Of a stretch of DNA of 64,000 nt, positions 53,489 through 63,631 are shown one piece after another (position 1 is the first letter of the stretch; the number at the start of each line of letters is the position of its first letter). A model generated the notes under the pieces. It searched no databases and was not told the DNA's origin. It saw only the letters and a program-made list of their open reading frames with translations. A program made the position numbers and the translations under genes. This DNA is from Bacillus_CJ salitolerans (GTDB lineage: Bacteria; Bacillota; Bacilli; Bacillales; SA4): assembly GCF_042680805.1 (NCBI RefSeq), contig NZ_JBHUEM010000004.1, positions 75,877 through 139,876 of the forward strand. Reading direction: 5' to 3'.

Positions 53489-53743
53489 GTGAATTGGGAT
53501 GAGTTGAAAATTCATGTGGAACCAGCAATCGTTAGTAAGCTTGAGGAATTCAAAATATTAGGATACGACAAAGTTAATGAAGAGGACATTTGGAATTGTT
53601 TAAGAAAAAAGAAGTGGAAGAAAGATGAAGAACCGAAGCCTCTACGTGAGGTGGTAAATGATATTTTATCTTTATCAATTAGTGATTATATGAGCTTTAT
53701 AACAGTCGAAGCCTATAAGGGTCCAAGCTTTTTTTCCTCTTAA
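53489..53743 (+). CDS. comN: Post-transcriptional regulator ComN
   Basis: Small protein known in B. subtilis to control comER mRNA and to bind DivIVA at division sites. The 84 residues match the family pattern WDELKIHVEPAIVSKLEEF ... GYDKVNEEDIWNCLRKKKW. GTG 53489 is chosen with AAAGGTGG eight bases upstream; GTG 53477 overlaps that site. Divergent from spoVB. Confidence 0.85.
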   Translation: MNWDELKIHVEPAIVSKLEEFKILGYDKVNEEDIWNCLRKKKWKKDEEPKPLREVVNDILSLSISDYMSFITVEAYKGPSFFSS

Positions 53744-53778
53744 GGGGTTGGCGATGGAGTCATAAATGTGGAAGAAAA

Positions 53779-53807
53779 TTGACATAATATAGTGATTCTT
53801 TCATAAT
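53779..53807 (+). promoter_or_regulatory. Sigma-A promoter for secDF
   Basis: TTGACA (53779-53784), a 17-base spacer and CATAAT (53802-53807): consensus -35 and five of six at -10. The predicted leader is about 140 bases and contains GCTTAA-GA-TTAAGC (53915-53928). Confidence 0.7.
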
Positions 53808-53953
53808 GAGAGTATTGTAAGTAGCGATTTCGGCATAATGATAGTTCGGTGTAATGATTGAAGGAAAAAAAGATATTACATAATCCTTATTACTAACCGT
53901 GACAGCTACCCATCGCTTAAGATTAAGCAATCGTATAAGGAGGATTATTTTAC

Positions 53954-56212
53954 ATGGTAAGAAAAGGCCGTATCATCATATTCTTTTTGTTGGTCTTGCT
54001 ATTAGGTGGTCTTATTGGCACCACAACCAATAATGTAACGAACAACATTAAATTAGGACTTGATTTACAAGGTGGCTTCGAAGTTCTTTATAAGGTGAAT
54101 CCTGTTAATGGTGAAAAAATTAATAACGATATCTTACTTAGCACTGTTAAAGCCCTTGAGAAGCGAGTTAACGTATTAGGAGTTAGTGAACCAAATATTC
54201 AAATAGAAGGTGAAGATCGTATCCGTGTTCAGCTTGCTGGCGTGGAGGATCAAAATAAAGCACGTGAACTTTTATCTACAGAAGCAAAGTTAACGTTCCG
54301 TGATACAAATGATGTTGAATTAATGTCGGGTGCGGATTTAGTAGAAGGAGGGGCATCGCAATCATTTGATCAAAATAATCAACCAAACGTTGCCCTAACG
54401 TTAAAAAGTGCCCAGCAATTCGCTAAAGTCACCCAAAGTATTCTAGATCAATATCCTAACAACTTGTTAGTAATCTGGTTAGATTATGAAGAGGGGGACT
54501 CCTATGCAGCAGAAGCGGGGAAGCCTGACCCAAAATTTTTATCAGCTGCAACTGTTGGACAAGTGTTTAATACAACAACTGTCACGATCACTGGTAAATT
54601 CACAGTAGAAGAAGCTAAAGAGTTAGCAGATTTACTAAACGCTGGATCACTTCCAGTTGAGTTAGAAGAGCTATATTCAACGTCTGTAGGAGCCCAATTT
54701 GGTGAAACGGCTCTTCAGAAAACCATATTTGCAGGTATTATTGGAATCTTAGCGGTTTTTGTGTTCATGTTAATATTCTACCGCTTTCCAGGGTTTATTT
54801 CGATCATTACACTTAGTGTCTATATTTTCCTTGTTCTACTTGTGTTTGATTGGATGAATGCAGTATTAACATTGCCAGGTATTGCTGCCTTAATTTTAGG
54901 GGTAGGGATGGCTGTAGATGCCAATATTATTACGTTTGAGCGAATTAAAGAGGAATTAAAAACAGGTAAATCAGTTATGTCTGCATTCCGTTCAGGTAAT
55001 AGACGTTCGCTCTCTACCATCCTCGATGCAAATATTACGACCTTATTAGCGGCTGGAGTTCTATTCTTTTACGGGAATAGCTCTGTTCAAGGATTCGCTA
55101 CGATGTTAATTGTGAGCATCCTATTAAGTTTCCTAACTGCTATCTACCTAAGCCGATTGTTATTAGGACTTTGGGTAAATAGCCGTATCTTTAATAAAAA
55201 ACCTGCCTATTTTGGTGTGAAGGAATCTGACATTCAAGATATCGAAACGGGTGAAACAGATATTCATATTCCAACGAGATTTGATAAATATGATTTTGTA
55301 AAACACCGTAAAAAGTTCTTCTTATTCTCTATTGCATTTGCACTTGTTGGTGTCGTGCTACTATCTACCCTTAAATTAAATCTTGGTATCGACTTCTCAA
55401 GTGGGACACGTGTTGAAGTACTTGGACAAAGTGCATTAACAAAAGAAGAAATTCAATCTGAAATAGAAGCACTAAACCTTAGTCTTGAGATAAAGGATGT
55501 TAATATTTCAGGAAATAACAATGAAATTGGTGTAGCTAGATTTATTGGTGTACTAACACAGGATGAAATAGCCCAATTGAAAGAGCATTTTGTAGGGAAA
55601 TATGGCTCGGAGCCAAATGTTAGTACGGTTACACCAACTGTAGGGAAACAACTTGCAAAGAATGCATTTATTTCTGTTTTAATTGCTTCGATAGGGATTA
55701 TTATTTATGTCACGATCCGTTTTGAGATTCATATGGCAATTGCAGCAATCGTCGCATTATTACATGACGCATTCTTTATAATAGCCCTCTTCAGTATAGT
55801 TAGATTAGAGGTTGATTTAACCTTCATTGCTGCCGTATTAACGATTGTCGGTTATTCCATTAATGACACAATTGTTACGTTTGACAGAATTCGTGAAATT
55901 ATGACAATTAGAGGTAAGAAGATTAAGACATTTGATGATCTAGCAGCTGTTGTAAATGATAGTCTTCGTCAAACCCTTGGTCGTTCTGTAAGCACTGTTA
56001 TAACGGTTGTCATTGTAACCATTGGTTTATATGTATTCGGCGCAGAATCTATTCGTAACTTCTCACTAGCACTACTATTAGGTTTAATCGCTGGAACATA
56101 CTCTTCATTATTTATTGCTTCCCAGCTTTGGTTAGTATGGAAGAGTAAAACTTTAGGTAAAAAACGTCCTACAAAAGAGGATGACGACTTAGAGCCCGAA
56201 GCTCTTGTATAA
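53954..56212 (+). CDS. secDF: Fused protein-export membrane protein SecDF
   Basis: RND-type accessory of the Sec translocon that uses the proton gradient to pull exported proteins. The 752 residues fuse SecD (about 1-420) and SecF (about 455-735), each with six membrane spans. Motifs visible: KLGLDLQGG at the SecD start, the long P1 extracytoplasmic part, GVGMAVDANIITFERIKEE and YSINDTIVTFDRIRE, which hold the functional Asp/Arg residues. The fused form is typical of Bacillus. ATG follows AAGGAGGATTA. Confidence 0.96.
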   Translation: MVRKGRIIIFFLLVLLLGGLIGTTTNNVTNNIKLGLDLQGGFEVLYKVNPVNGEKINNDILLSTVKALEKRVNVLGVSEPNIQIEGEDRIRVQLAGVEDQNKARELLSTEAKLTFRDTNDVELMSGADLVEGGASQSFDQNNQPNVALTLKSAQQFAKVTQSILDQYPNNLLVIWLDYEEGDSYAAEAGKPDPKFLSAATVGQVFNTTTVTITGKFTVEEAKELADLLNAGSLPVELEELYSTSVGAQFGETALQKTIFAGIIGILAVFVFMLIFYRFPGFISIITLSVYIFLVLLVFDWMNAVLTLPGIAALILGVGMAVDANIITFERIKEELKTGKSVMSAFRSGNRRSLSTILDANITTLLAAGVLFFYGNSSVQGFATMLIVSILLSFLTAIYLSRLLLGLWVNSRIFNKKPAYFGVKESDIQDIETGETDIHIPTRFDKYDFVKHRKKFFLFSIAFALVGVVLLSTLKLNLGIDFSSGTRVEVLGQSALTKEEIQSEIEALNLSLEIKDVNISGNNNEIGVARFIGVLTQDEIAQLKEHFVGKYGSEPNVSTVTPTVGKQLAKNAFISVLIASIGIIIYVTIRFEIHMAIAAIVALLHDAFFIIALFSIVRLEVDLTFIAAVLTIVGYSINDTIVTFDRIREIMTIRGKKIKTFDDLAAVVNDSLRQTLGRSVSTVITVVIVTIGLYVFGAESIRNFSLALLLGLIAGTYSSLFIASQLWLVWKSKTLGKKRPTKEDDDLEPEALV

Positions 56213-56216
56213 AAGG

Positions 56217-56253
56217 AAAACTCGTGAACAAACTTTGTTCACGAGTTTTTTTT
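56217..56253 (+). terminator. Terminator after secDF
   Basis: A 14-bp perfect stem (56217-56230/56236-56249) is followed by T residues. Confidence 0.9.
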
Positions 56254-56373
56254 ACCCAGTCGAATACGAAATCTATCGCTAGCGATAAGCAAAAAAGAAA
56301 TGCAGATTTCCTCAAACTTTTATACTTTTAGGATACAATAAACTATATCTTTAAATGTTTAGGATGTGAAAAA

Positions 56374-57270
56374 ATGGCAGATAACAAAGACCGCTTTAAG
56401 CAAGCTGAATTCGCTGCAATGGTTGGAGTAATAGGTAATATACTATTGGCGTTATTAAAAGGGATTATTGGAACGATCAGTAATAGTAAAGCCCTTATTG
56501 CAGATGCTGTTCATTCAGCTTCAGATGTGGTAGGTTCCCTTGCAGTATACATAGGACTTAGAGTTGCGAAACAACCACCTGATGAAGATCATCCGTATGG
56601 CCATGGAAAAGCAGAATCCATTTCAGCAATCATAGTAGCTGTATTATTATTCCTAGTAGGCCTTGAAATTGGAAAGTCATCTTTCGAGTCCTTTTTCCAT
56701 CCAATAGAAGCTCCCAAGATGTTAGCTATTTATGCAGTCGTATTCTCGATTATTGTAAAAGAATGGATGTTTAGATATAAATTTAAATTGGGTAAACGAA
56801 TTAATAGTGATGCTATTATTGTCAACGCATACGAACATCGTTCCGATGTATTTTCTTCAATTGCAGCATTAATTGGAATAGCTGGATCTATTATCGGGGA
56901 CCGTGTTGGAATAGACTGGCTAATATATGGAGATCCGGTAGCGGGTATTGTTGTTTCGATTATGGTTATTAGAATGGCATGGAAGCTAGGCTCGGAATCG
57001 ATCCATAATACACTTGACCATGTTTTACATGACGAAGATACAATAGAGATGAGAGAGCTCGTAATGAAGGTAGATGGAGTAAAAAAATTGGATGCGTTCC
57101 ATGCTAGGGAGCATGGTCACTATGTGATTGTTGATTTAAAGCTATCAGTGGATCCATACATCACAGTTGAAGAAGGGCATCGGATCGGGAAAAACGTAAA
57201 AGAAGAACTATTAAAGCAAGGACTTGTAAAGGATGTTATGGTTCATATTAATCCGTATAGCGAAGACTAG
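56374..57270 (+). CDS. Cation diffusion facilitator family exporter
   Basis: Divalent metal/proton antiporter of the CDF family; manganese export is common for the Bacillus members with this signature, but substrate is uncertain. The 298 residues contain six spans, the metal motifs IADAVHSASD (about 42-51) and NAYEHRSDVFSS (about 152-163), the DHPYGHGKAES loop and a C-terminal cytoplasmic domain (about 210-295). ATG 56374 is preceded by a weak GGATGTG site. It is co-directional with yrvD and recJ. Confidence 0.9.
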   Translation: MADNKDRFKQAEFAAMVGVIGNILLALLKGIIGTISNSKALIADAVHSASDVVGSLAVYIGLRVAKQPPDEDHPYGHGKAESISAIIVAVLLFLVGLEIGKSSFESFFHPIEAPKMLAIYAVVFSIIVKEWMFRYKFKLGKRINSDAIIVNAYEHRSDVFSSIAALIGIAGSIIGDRVGIDWLIYGDPVAGIVVSIMVIRMAWKLGSESIHNTLDHVLHDEDTIEMRELVMKVDGVKKLDAFHAREHGHYVIVDLKLSVDPYITVEEGHRIGKNVKEELLKQGLVKDVMVHINPYSED

Positions 57271-57297
57271 CATCCTCACCAAGAGAGGGGAATAAGA

Positions 57298-57681
57298 ATG
57301 AAAAATCAATGGATCTTAATTGTAGCGTTATTATTTGCTTTAATTGTTGCAGTGTTTGCCGTAGTAAATGTAAACCCTGTTCGAGTAGATTATGTGTTTG
57401 GAGTCTCTGAATGGCCACTAATCCTGGTTATACTAGGATCAGCTGTATTAGGGGCTTTTGCGGTTGGGGCAGCGGGGATCTTTCGATTAATTATGTTACA
57501 AAAGAACATAAAGCAACTCCAAAAAGAAAATGAGCAGTTACGGAAAAAGGTAAATGAACACGTTGAAAATGAACAATTAAGAAAACAAAATTATGAGAGA
57601 GATATTGAAAGAAACCGTCATGTAATAGAAGTTGATGAACAGCAACTTACCGAGGATGAAAATCTTGCTAATCGTGAGTAA
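57298..57681 (+). CDS. yrvD: LapA-domain membrane protein YrvD
   Basis: The 127 residues have two membrane spans (about 5-25 and 38-62), the LapA (DUF1049) pattern WILIVALLFALIVAVFAVVNV ... followed by a Glu/Gln/Lys-rich coiled coil (about 70-125). Homologues help assemble lipopolysaccharide in Gram-negative species; the role here is unknown. Located upstream of recJ as in B. subtilis. Confidence 0.85.
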   Translation: MKNQWILIVALLFALIVAVFAVVNVNPVRVDYVFGVSEWPLILVILGSAVLGAFAVGAAGIFRLIMLQKNIKQLQKENEQLRKKVNEHVENEQLRKQNYERDIERNRHVIEVDEQQLTEDENLANRE

Positions 57682-57684
57682 TCG

Positions 57685-57713
57685 TTGTCACCCCCTGGCC
57701 ACTCCTGTATAAT
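57685..57713 (+). promoter_or_regulatory. Sigma-A promoter immediately upstream of recJ
   Basis: TTGTCA (57685-57690), 17 bases, TATAAT (57708-57713) fill the 54-base gap between yrvD and recJ. Five of six and six of six positions match consensus. Confidence 0.7.
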
Positions 57714-57735
57714 GATTGGGTCAAGGGGTGATTTC

Positions 57736-60081
57736 ATGCTTGCATCAAAAACAAGATGGATTGAGAAACAGTGGAATAAAGAAAATGCAGAAATATTAGC
57801 GAAAACCCTCTCTTTATCTCCCATTCTAGCTGATTTACTAGTAAGCAGAGGGATTACTACATCAGAGGAAGCAACGAAATTTTTAAATATAGACGAAAAT
57901 GACTGGCATGATCCATTTTTGCTACATGATATGGATAGAACAGTAGAGAGAATAAAGGTAGCTATTGAAGAAGGTCAGAAAATCTTAGTGTTTGGCGATT
58001 ATGATGCGGATGGGGTAAGCAGTACGACCGTTTTGATACGAGCACTAAGAGAAGTAGGTGCAAATGCTAGCTTTTACATACCAAACCGATTTACTGAAGG
58101 CTATGGCCCAAACAACGAAGCGTTTCAGTGGGCAAAGAATGAAGGATACGATTTAATCATTACGGTTGATACCGGAATTTCTGCCTTAAGAGAGGCAAGC
58201 TTTGCGAAAGATCTTAAAATAGATCTTATTATTACTGACCATCATGAACCAGGTCCAGAATTACCTGATGCATATGCCATTATTCATCCAAAAAAGCCAG
58301 GGTCTTCCTATCCTTTTGAAGAGCTTGCAGGTGTAGGAGTAGCCCTAAAAGTAGCCCATGCTCTTTTAGGGAAATGTCCAGATGAATATGTTGGATTTGC
58401 GGCTATTGGAACTATCGCAGATTTGGTTCCACTACATGACGAGAATAGATTAATTGCGAGTAAAGGAATTCAAGCGTTACGAAATTCAGTAAATCCCGGG
58501 CTTAAAGCATTACTAAATGTATGTGGCATTTCGCAAAAAGATATTACAGAAGAAACAATTGGTTTTTCAATAGGACCAAGAATAAACGCTGCAGGAAGGT
58601 TAGACTCTGCAGATCCTGCCGTTGACCTTTTTCTCACGGAAGACGAAAATGTGGCGATGGAAATTGCCAATACGATAAATGCATTAAATAAGGAAAGACA
58701 AAAAATTGTAAATGAAATGACAGAAGAGGCTATCAAAATGGTAGACGAACAATACCCATTAGAGGAGAATCCAGTTCTAATCATTGGGAAGGAAGGCTGG
58801 AATGCTGGAGTCATTGGGATTGTTGCTTCAAGGCTCGTCGAAAAGTTCTACAGGCCAACAATCGTACTAAGTCTGGATAGTGAGAAGCAGGAAGCAAAGG
58901 GATCAGCTAGAAGTATTGAAGGCTTTGATTTGTTTGAAAATTTATCTACGTGCCGGGATATTTTGCCACACTTTGGTGGTCACACAATGGCAGCGGGGAT
59001 GACTATTAGTTATCAGTATATAGAGGAGTTAAGGGAAAGATTGATCAGATTAGCAGGTGAATGCTTAACACCTGAGGATTATACACCTATCACAAAGATT
59101 GATGTTGAATGTGAGCTGGAGGATATATCGATTGATACAATTGAACAATTACAATCTTTGTCACCGTTTGGTGTTGGTAATCCAAAGCCAAAGTTTGCAA
59201 TTTCAGAAGCATCTATCCAACAAATGAAAAAAATTGGACAGGATCAATCTCATTTGAAGCTAATGCTAGAAAAATCCGGCGTTTTATTAGATGGTATTGC
59301 ATTTGGACATGGTCACGTTACACAACATATATCACCATTATCTTCTATATCCGTTATTGGTGATTTATCTATAAACGAATGGAACAATCATCGAAAGCCA
59401 CAAATCATGATAGAAGATATTTGTGTAAAAGAATGGCAATTGTTTGATTTCCGTGGCAATAAAATGGTTAAAAAACAGATTGAATCAATTCTACAGGATT
59501 TCCACAAAATAATGATATTCAATGAAGACTCTATAAAAGAATTGCATCTGCAGGATTTGGAGGAATCTATTTGGTTAATAAGGGATGAAAAGGATATAGA
59601 TACCTTTCTTTCTACTCCGGATTATGTTGTATTTGCAGATATGCCACCATCACTTTCCTTGATAGAAGCTATCGTGAAAAAATTGAATCCTAAAAGGATC
59701 TATGCGTTCTTTAATCAGAGCGAAACACACTTTTTCAATACAATTCCTACTCGAGAGCATTTTAAATGGTTCTATGCATTTCTAGCAAAGAATAAAGAGT
59801 TCGACATGAAGTCTTCAGCTGAACGATTAGCCAAGCAACGCGGCTGGTCAAAAGAATCAATTCAGTTCATGTCAAAGGTGTTTTTTGAATTAGAATTTGT
59901 TACAATAAACAATGGAATAATTTCTCTAACTAATCAACCGAAAAAGCGGGATTTAACAGACTCTCGAACATATCAACAAAAACAAGAACAAATTGAGATA
60001 GAGGATGTATTAATGTATTCTTCTTATTCCCAATTAAAAGATTGGTTTGATCATGTTTATAAAGGTTTGGTAACCGTATAG
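57736..60081 (+). CDS. recJ: Single-stranded-DNA-specific exonuclease RecJ
   Basis: 5'-3' exonuclease on single-stranded DNA in recombination and repair. The 781 residues contain the DHH motifs (VFGDYDADGVSSTT, TVDTGIS and TDHHEPG), the DHHA1 domain with GGHTMAAGM, an OB fold, and an extra C-terminal region of about 200 residues common in Firmicutes. ATG 57736 follows AAGGGGTG; the frame is open upstream but lacks a site. It precedes apt by 15 bases. Confidence 0.95.
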   Translation: MLASKTRWIEKQWNKENAEILAKTLSLSPILADLLVSRGITTSEEATKFLNIDENDWHDPFLLHDMDRTVERIKVAIEEGQKILVFGDYDADGVSSTTVLIRALREVGANASFYIPNRFTEGYGPNNEAFQWAKNEGYDLIITVDTGISALREASFAKDLKIDLIITDHHEPGPELPDAYAIIHPKKPGSSYPFEELAGVGVALKVAHALLGKCPDEYVGFAAIGTIADLVPLHDENRLIASKGIQALRNSVNPGLKALLNVCGISQKDITEETIGFSIGPRINAAGRLDSADPAVDLFLTEDENVAMEIANTINALNKERQKIVNEMTEEAIKMVDEQYPLEENPVLIIGKEGWNAGVIGIVASRLVEKFYRPTIVLSLDSEKQEAKGSARSIEGFDLFENLSTCRDILPHFGGHTMAAGMTISYQYIEELRERLIRLAGECLTPEDYTPITKIDVECELEDISIDTIEQLQSLSPFGVGNPKPKFAISEASIQQMKKIGQDQSHLKLMLEKSGVLLDGIAFGHGHVTQHISPLSSISVIGDLSINEWNNHRKPQIMIEDICVKEWQLFDFRGNKMVKKQIESILQDFHKIMIFNEDSIKELHLQDLEESIWLIRDEKDIDTFLSTPDYVVFADMPPSLSLIEAIVKKLNPKRIYAFFNQSETHFFNTIPTREHFKWFYAFLAKNKEFDMKSSAERLAKQRGWSKESIQFMSKVFFELEFVTINNGIISLTNQPKKRDLTDSRTYQQKQEQIEIEDVLMYSSYSQLKDWFDHVYKGLVTV

Positions 60082-60096
60082 GAGGCAATTAAAGTA

Positions 60097-60609
60097 ATGG
60101 ATTACAAAAAGTATGTCACAGTCGTTCCAAACTGGCCAAAAGAAGGGATTCAGTTTAAGGACATAACAACCTTAATGGACAATGGGAAGGCTTATAAAAA
60201 TGCAACCGATGAAATTGTCCAATTTGCAAAAGAAAAACAAATCGATCTAGTAGTTGGACCAGAAGCTAGAGGATTTATCATAGGATGCCCAGTTGCCTAT
60301 GCGCTTGAGGTTGGGTTTGCACCAGTTCGTAAAGAAGGTAAACTTCCTCGCGAAGTAATTAAAGTAGACTACGGCTTAGAATACGGAAAAGATGTATTAA
60401 CCATGCACAAAGATGCTATAAAGCCAGGTCAACGTGTTCTCATTACTGATGACCTACTCGCAACAGGCGGAACGATTGAAGCAACGATTAAGCTTGTTGA
60501 AGAGCTAGGTGGTATCGTTGCTGGTATCGCATTTTTAATTGAGCTGACGTATTTGGAAGGACGTACAAAGCTTCAAGGATATGATGTACTTACATTAATG
60601 AAATATTAA
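60097..60609 (+). CDS. apt: Adenine phosphoribosyltransferase
   Basis: Salvages adenine with PRPP to AMP. The 170 residues start MDYKKYVTVVPNWPKEGI and contain the PRPP-binding motif VLITDDLLATGGTIEA (about 122-137) and GPEARGFI. Start follows AGGAGG. It lies between recJ and relA as in B. subtilis, and its terminator isolates relA. Confidence 0.96.
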   Translation: MDYKKYVTVVPNWPKEGIQFKDITTLMDNGKAYKNATDEIVQFAKEKQIDLVVGPEARGFIIGCPVAYALEVGFAPVRKEGKLPREVIKVDYGLEYGKDVLTMHKDAIKPGQRVLITDDLLATGGTIEATIKLVEELGGIVAGIAFLIELTYLEGRTKLQGYDVLTLMKY

Positions 60610-60620
60610 TTCGCATGATT

Positions 60621-60656
60621 AGAAAGAGTGTCTCGTTAAGACACTCTTTCTTTTTA
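60621..60656 (+). terminator. Terminator after apt
   Basis: A perfect 13-bp stem (60621-60633/60639-60651), loop CGTTA, followed by T. Confidence 0.9.
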
Positions 60657-60698
60657 AATGGTATATCTTTCGTTATCACACATTTTTACCTATTAACC

Positions 60699-60727
60699 TT
60701 TACATCTTCTTCGTTTTTCAAGATAAT
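60699..60727 (+). promoter_or_regulatory. Sigma-A promoter for relA
   Basis: TTTACA (60699-60704), 17 bases, GATAAT (60722-60727), about 85 bases before the start codon. Five of six matches in each hexamer. Confidence 0.6.
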
Positions 60728-60814
60728 AGGTACAATAATAATTTTAAAGTAATAGCTGTCTTCAAAAATACTTTAATTTTTCTATTTAAATGACAAATAA
60801 TTAGGTGATTTTTC

Positions 60815-63010
60815 ATGGCAAATGAACAAGTACTAACAGCCGAACAAGTCATTGAAAAGGCTGCATTATATTTATCTGAAATGGACGTGCTGCTCGTTAA
60901 GCATGCTTACGACTTTGCAAAAACAGCACACGAAGAGCAATATAGAAAATCTGGTGAACCCTATATTATTCATCCCGTTCAAGTGGCAGGTATACTTGTC
61001 GATTTAGAGATGGATCCTGTAACGATTTCCGCAGGATTCTTGCATGATGTAGTAGAGGACACGAGTGTTACCTTGCAGGAGCTTGAGACTGAGTTTAATA
61101 AAGAAATAGCTATGCTTGTTGATGGAGTCACAAAGTTAGGGAAAATTAAATATAAATCTCAAGAAGAACAACAAGCAGAAAATCACCGAAAAATGTTTGT
61201 AGCAATGGCACAGGATATTCGTGTTATTTTAATCAAACTAGCAGACAGGCTCCATAATATGCGTACACTAAAGCATCTTCCACAGGAAAAGCAAAGACGT
61301 ATTTCTAACGAAACATTAGAAATATTTGCTCCGCTTGCACATCGACTAGGGATTTCAAAGATTAAATGGGAGCTAGAAGATACGTCCTTGAGATATTTAA
61401 ATCCACAGCAATATTACCGGATTGTAAATCTTATGAAAAAGAAACGAGCAGAGCGTGAAGAATATTTAGCAGAGGTTATGAATGAGGTTCGCGAAAAATT
61501 AAAAGAAGTTTCTATTACTGCTGAGATATCAGGTAGACCGAAGCACATCTATAGCATATATCGAAAAATGGCGATTCAAAACAAGCAATTTAATGAAATT
61601 TACGATTTACTTGCTGTCCGTATTGTTGTCAGTAGCATTAAAGATTGTTATGCAATACTGGGAATCATTCATACATGCTGGAAGCCAATGCCAGGGAGAT
61701 TCAAAGATTATATTGCTATGCCAAAAGCAAATATGTACCAATCTCTTCATACCACAGTGATTGGACCCCAAGGTGATCCGTTAGAAGTACAGATTAGAAC
61801 GCGAGAAATGCACCAAGTGGCCGAATATGGGATTGCAGCACACTGGGCTTACAAAGAAGGTAAACCTTTACATGAAGGTGAAACATTCGAGAAAAAACTA
61901 ACATGGTTCCGTGAAATACTTGAATGGCAAAATGATGCTAGTAATGCAGAGGAATTTATGGAATCGTTAAAGATTGACTTGTTCTCAGATATGGTGTTCG
62001 TTTTTACACCAAAAGGAGATGTTTACGAGTTACCATCTGGTTCAGTGCCAATAGATTTTGCCTATCGAATTCATTCTGAAATTGGTAATAAAACGATCGG
62101 TGCAAAAGTAAATGGTAAAATGGTGACCTTAGATTATAAATTAAAAACAGGGGATATCGTCGAAATTTTAACCTCCAAGCACTCGTATGGGCCGAGTCAG
62201 GATTGGCTAAAGCTAGCTCAAACCTCTCAAGCCAAGAATAAAATCAGGCAATTCTTTAAGAAGCAACGCCGTGATGAGAATGTGATAAAAGGAAAAGAAT
62301 TAGTAGAGAAAGAAATTAGGGCATTAGATTTAGATCCAAAAGAAGTGTTAGTGAACGAAAATGTAAAAAGAGTTGCTGACAAGTTCAATTTTTCAAATGA
62401 AGAGGATATGTATGCTGCAGTAGGCTATAACGGAATTACTGCTGCACAAATTGCTACTAGACTAACAGACAAATGGCGAAAAAAGAAAGATCTTGAACTA
62501 GAGAATTCCATTGTGGATGCAGTCCAAGAGATGAAGAAATTCACGATAACTAAAAAGAAAGATAGTGGTGTCCGAGTAGAAGGAATTGATAACCTTCTCG
62601 TTCGTCTCTCTAAATGCTGTAATCCTGTTCCAGGAGATGACATTGTTGGCTTTATTACGAAAGGTCGAGGAGTATCTGTACATCGAACAGATTGTCCAAA
62701 TGTTCATACTGAGGAAGCGAAAGAACGTCTTCTTTTAGTGGAATGGGAAGGAAATGCAAAAGAAGGAAAAGAATACAACGTCGAAATAGAAATATCGGGC
62801 TTTGACCGAAGAGGATTGTTAAACGAGGTATTACAAGCTGTCAATGAAACAAAAACAAATATCACAGCTGTTTCAGGACGCTCTGATCGAAATAAAATGG
62901 CAACGATCTCTATGGCAATATCCATTCATAATATTAATCATCTTCAAAAGGTAGTGGATCGCATTAAGCAAATTCCTGATATTTACGCAGTCCGAAGAAT
63001 GATGCATTAG
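60815..63010 (+). CDS. relA: Bifunctional (p)ppGpp synthetase/hydrolase Rel
   Basis: Makes and degrades the alarmone (p)ppGpp in the stringent response. The 731 residues show the HD hydrolase domain (HPVQVAG and HDVVEDT, about 45-90), the synthetase domain (about 230-350, YDLLAVRIVV), TGS (about 390-455), a helical region, the zinc-finger domain (CCNPVPGDD) and a C-terminal ACT domain (about 660-731). Both active sites look intact. ATG follows TAGGTGA; 9 bases separate it from dtd. Confidence 0.97.
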   Translation: MANEQVLTAEQVIEKAALYLSEMDVLLVKHAYDFAKTAHEEQYRKSGEPYIIHPVQVAGILVDLEMDPVTISAGFLHDVVEDTSVTLQELETEFNKEIAMLVDGVTKLGKIKYKSQEEQQAENHRKMFVAMAQDIRVILIKLADRLHNMRTLKHLPQEKQRRISNETLEIFAPLAHRLGISKIKWELEDTSLRYLNPQQYYRIVNLMKKKRAEREEYLAEVMNEVREKLKEVSITAEISGRPKHIYSIYRKMAIQNKQFNEIYDLLAVRIVVSSIKDCYAILGIIHTCWKPMPGRFKDYIAMPKANMYQSLHTTVIGPQGDPLEVQIRTREMHQVAEYGIAAHWAYKEGKPLHEGETFEKKLTWFREILEWQNDASNAEEFMESLKIDLFSDMVFVFTPKGDVYELPSGSVPIDFAYRIHSEIGNKTIGAKVNGKMVTLDYKLKTGDIVEILTSKHSYGPSQDWLKLAQTSQAKNKIRQFFKKQRRDENVIKGKELVEKEIRALDLDPKEVLVNENVKRVADKFNFSNEEDMYAAVGYNGITAAQIATRLTDKWRKKKDLELENSIVDAVQEMKKFTITKKKDSGVRVEGIDNLLVRLSKCCNPVPGDDIVGFITKGRGVSVHRTDCPNVHTEEAKERLLLVEWEGNAKEGKEYNVEIEISGFDRRGLLNEVLQAVNETKTNITAVSGRSDRNKMATISMAISIHNINHLQKVVDRIKQIPDIYAVRRMMH

Positions 63011-63019
63011 GGTGAGAAT

Positions 63020-63460
63020 ATGAGAGTAATTGTTCAAAGAGCAAGAGAAGCGAGTGTTACGGTTAATAAAGAAATTGTAGGAAAAATATCTAAAGGTTTG
63101 ATGTTATTAGTTGGTATTACGCACGAGGATACAGAAGCTGATGCAAAATATGTTGCTGAAAAGATAACGAATTTACGAATCTTTGAAGATGAGAATGAAA
63201 AGATGAACCTCTCTTTACTAGATGTAAATGGAGAAGTATTATCGGTTTCCCAATTTACCCTTTATGGCGACTGTCGAAAAGGTCGCAGGCCTAATTTTAT
63301 GGACGCGGCAAAGCCTGAGCATGCTGTAAATATCTATGAGTCGTTTAATCATGAACTGCGAAAGCTTGGTATACACGTTGAAACGGGTGCTTTTGGTGAG
63401 ATGATGGACGTACAATTTGTCAATGAAGGTCCTGTTACACTAATTGTGGAAAGTAAATAG
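63020..63460 (+). CDS. dtd: D-aminoacyl-tRNA deacylase
   Basis: Removes D-amino acids (and glycine) mischarged on tRNA. The 146 residues start MRVIVQRAREASVTVN and contain the catalytic loops SQFTLYGDCRKGRRP and NEGPVTLIVES (Gly-Pro cis motif). Co-transcribed with relA. Known as YrvI in B. subtilis. Confidence 0.96.
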   Translation: MRVIVQRAREASVTVNKEIVGKISKGLMLLVGITHEDTEADAKYVAEKITNLRIFEDENEKMNLSLLDVNGEVLSVSQFTLYGDCRKGRRPNFMDAAKPEHAVNIYESFNHELRKLGIHVETGAFGEMMDVQFVNEGPVTLIVESK

Positions 63461-63493
63461 CTAAAAAAAGAAGCCTTCTTTAAAAAGAGGCTC

Positions 63494-63533
63494 AGCTTGT
63501 GGAGAAAAGGTATATTTTCTCTACAAGCTTTTT
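63494..63533 (+). terminator. Terminator of the relA-dtd operon
   Basis: A 15-bp stem with one G-U pair (63494-63508/63515-63529) and a 6-base loop is followed by TTTT. Confidence 0.88.
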
Positions 63534-63631
63534 AATTTTGGGGAAAGTTAACCCCCTGTTTTAAGACTTTATTATCGGAAAATCAGATCGCTGCTACACA
63601 TCCTAACCAAGTTTGGAAGGTATGTATCGAT

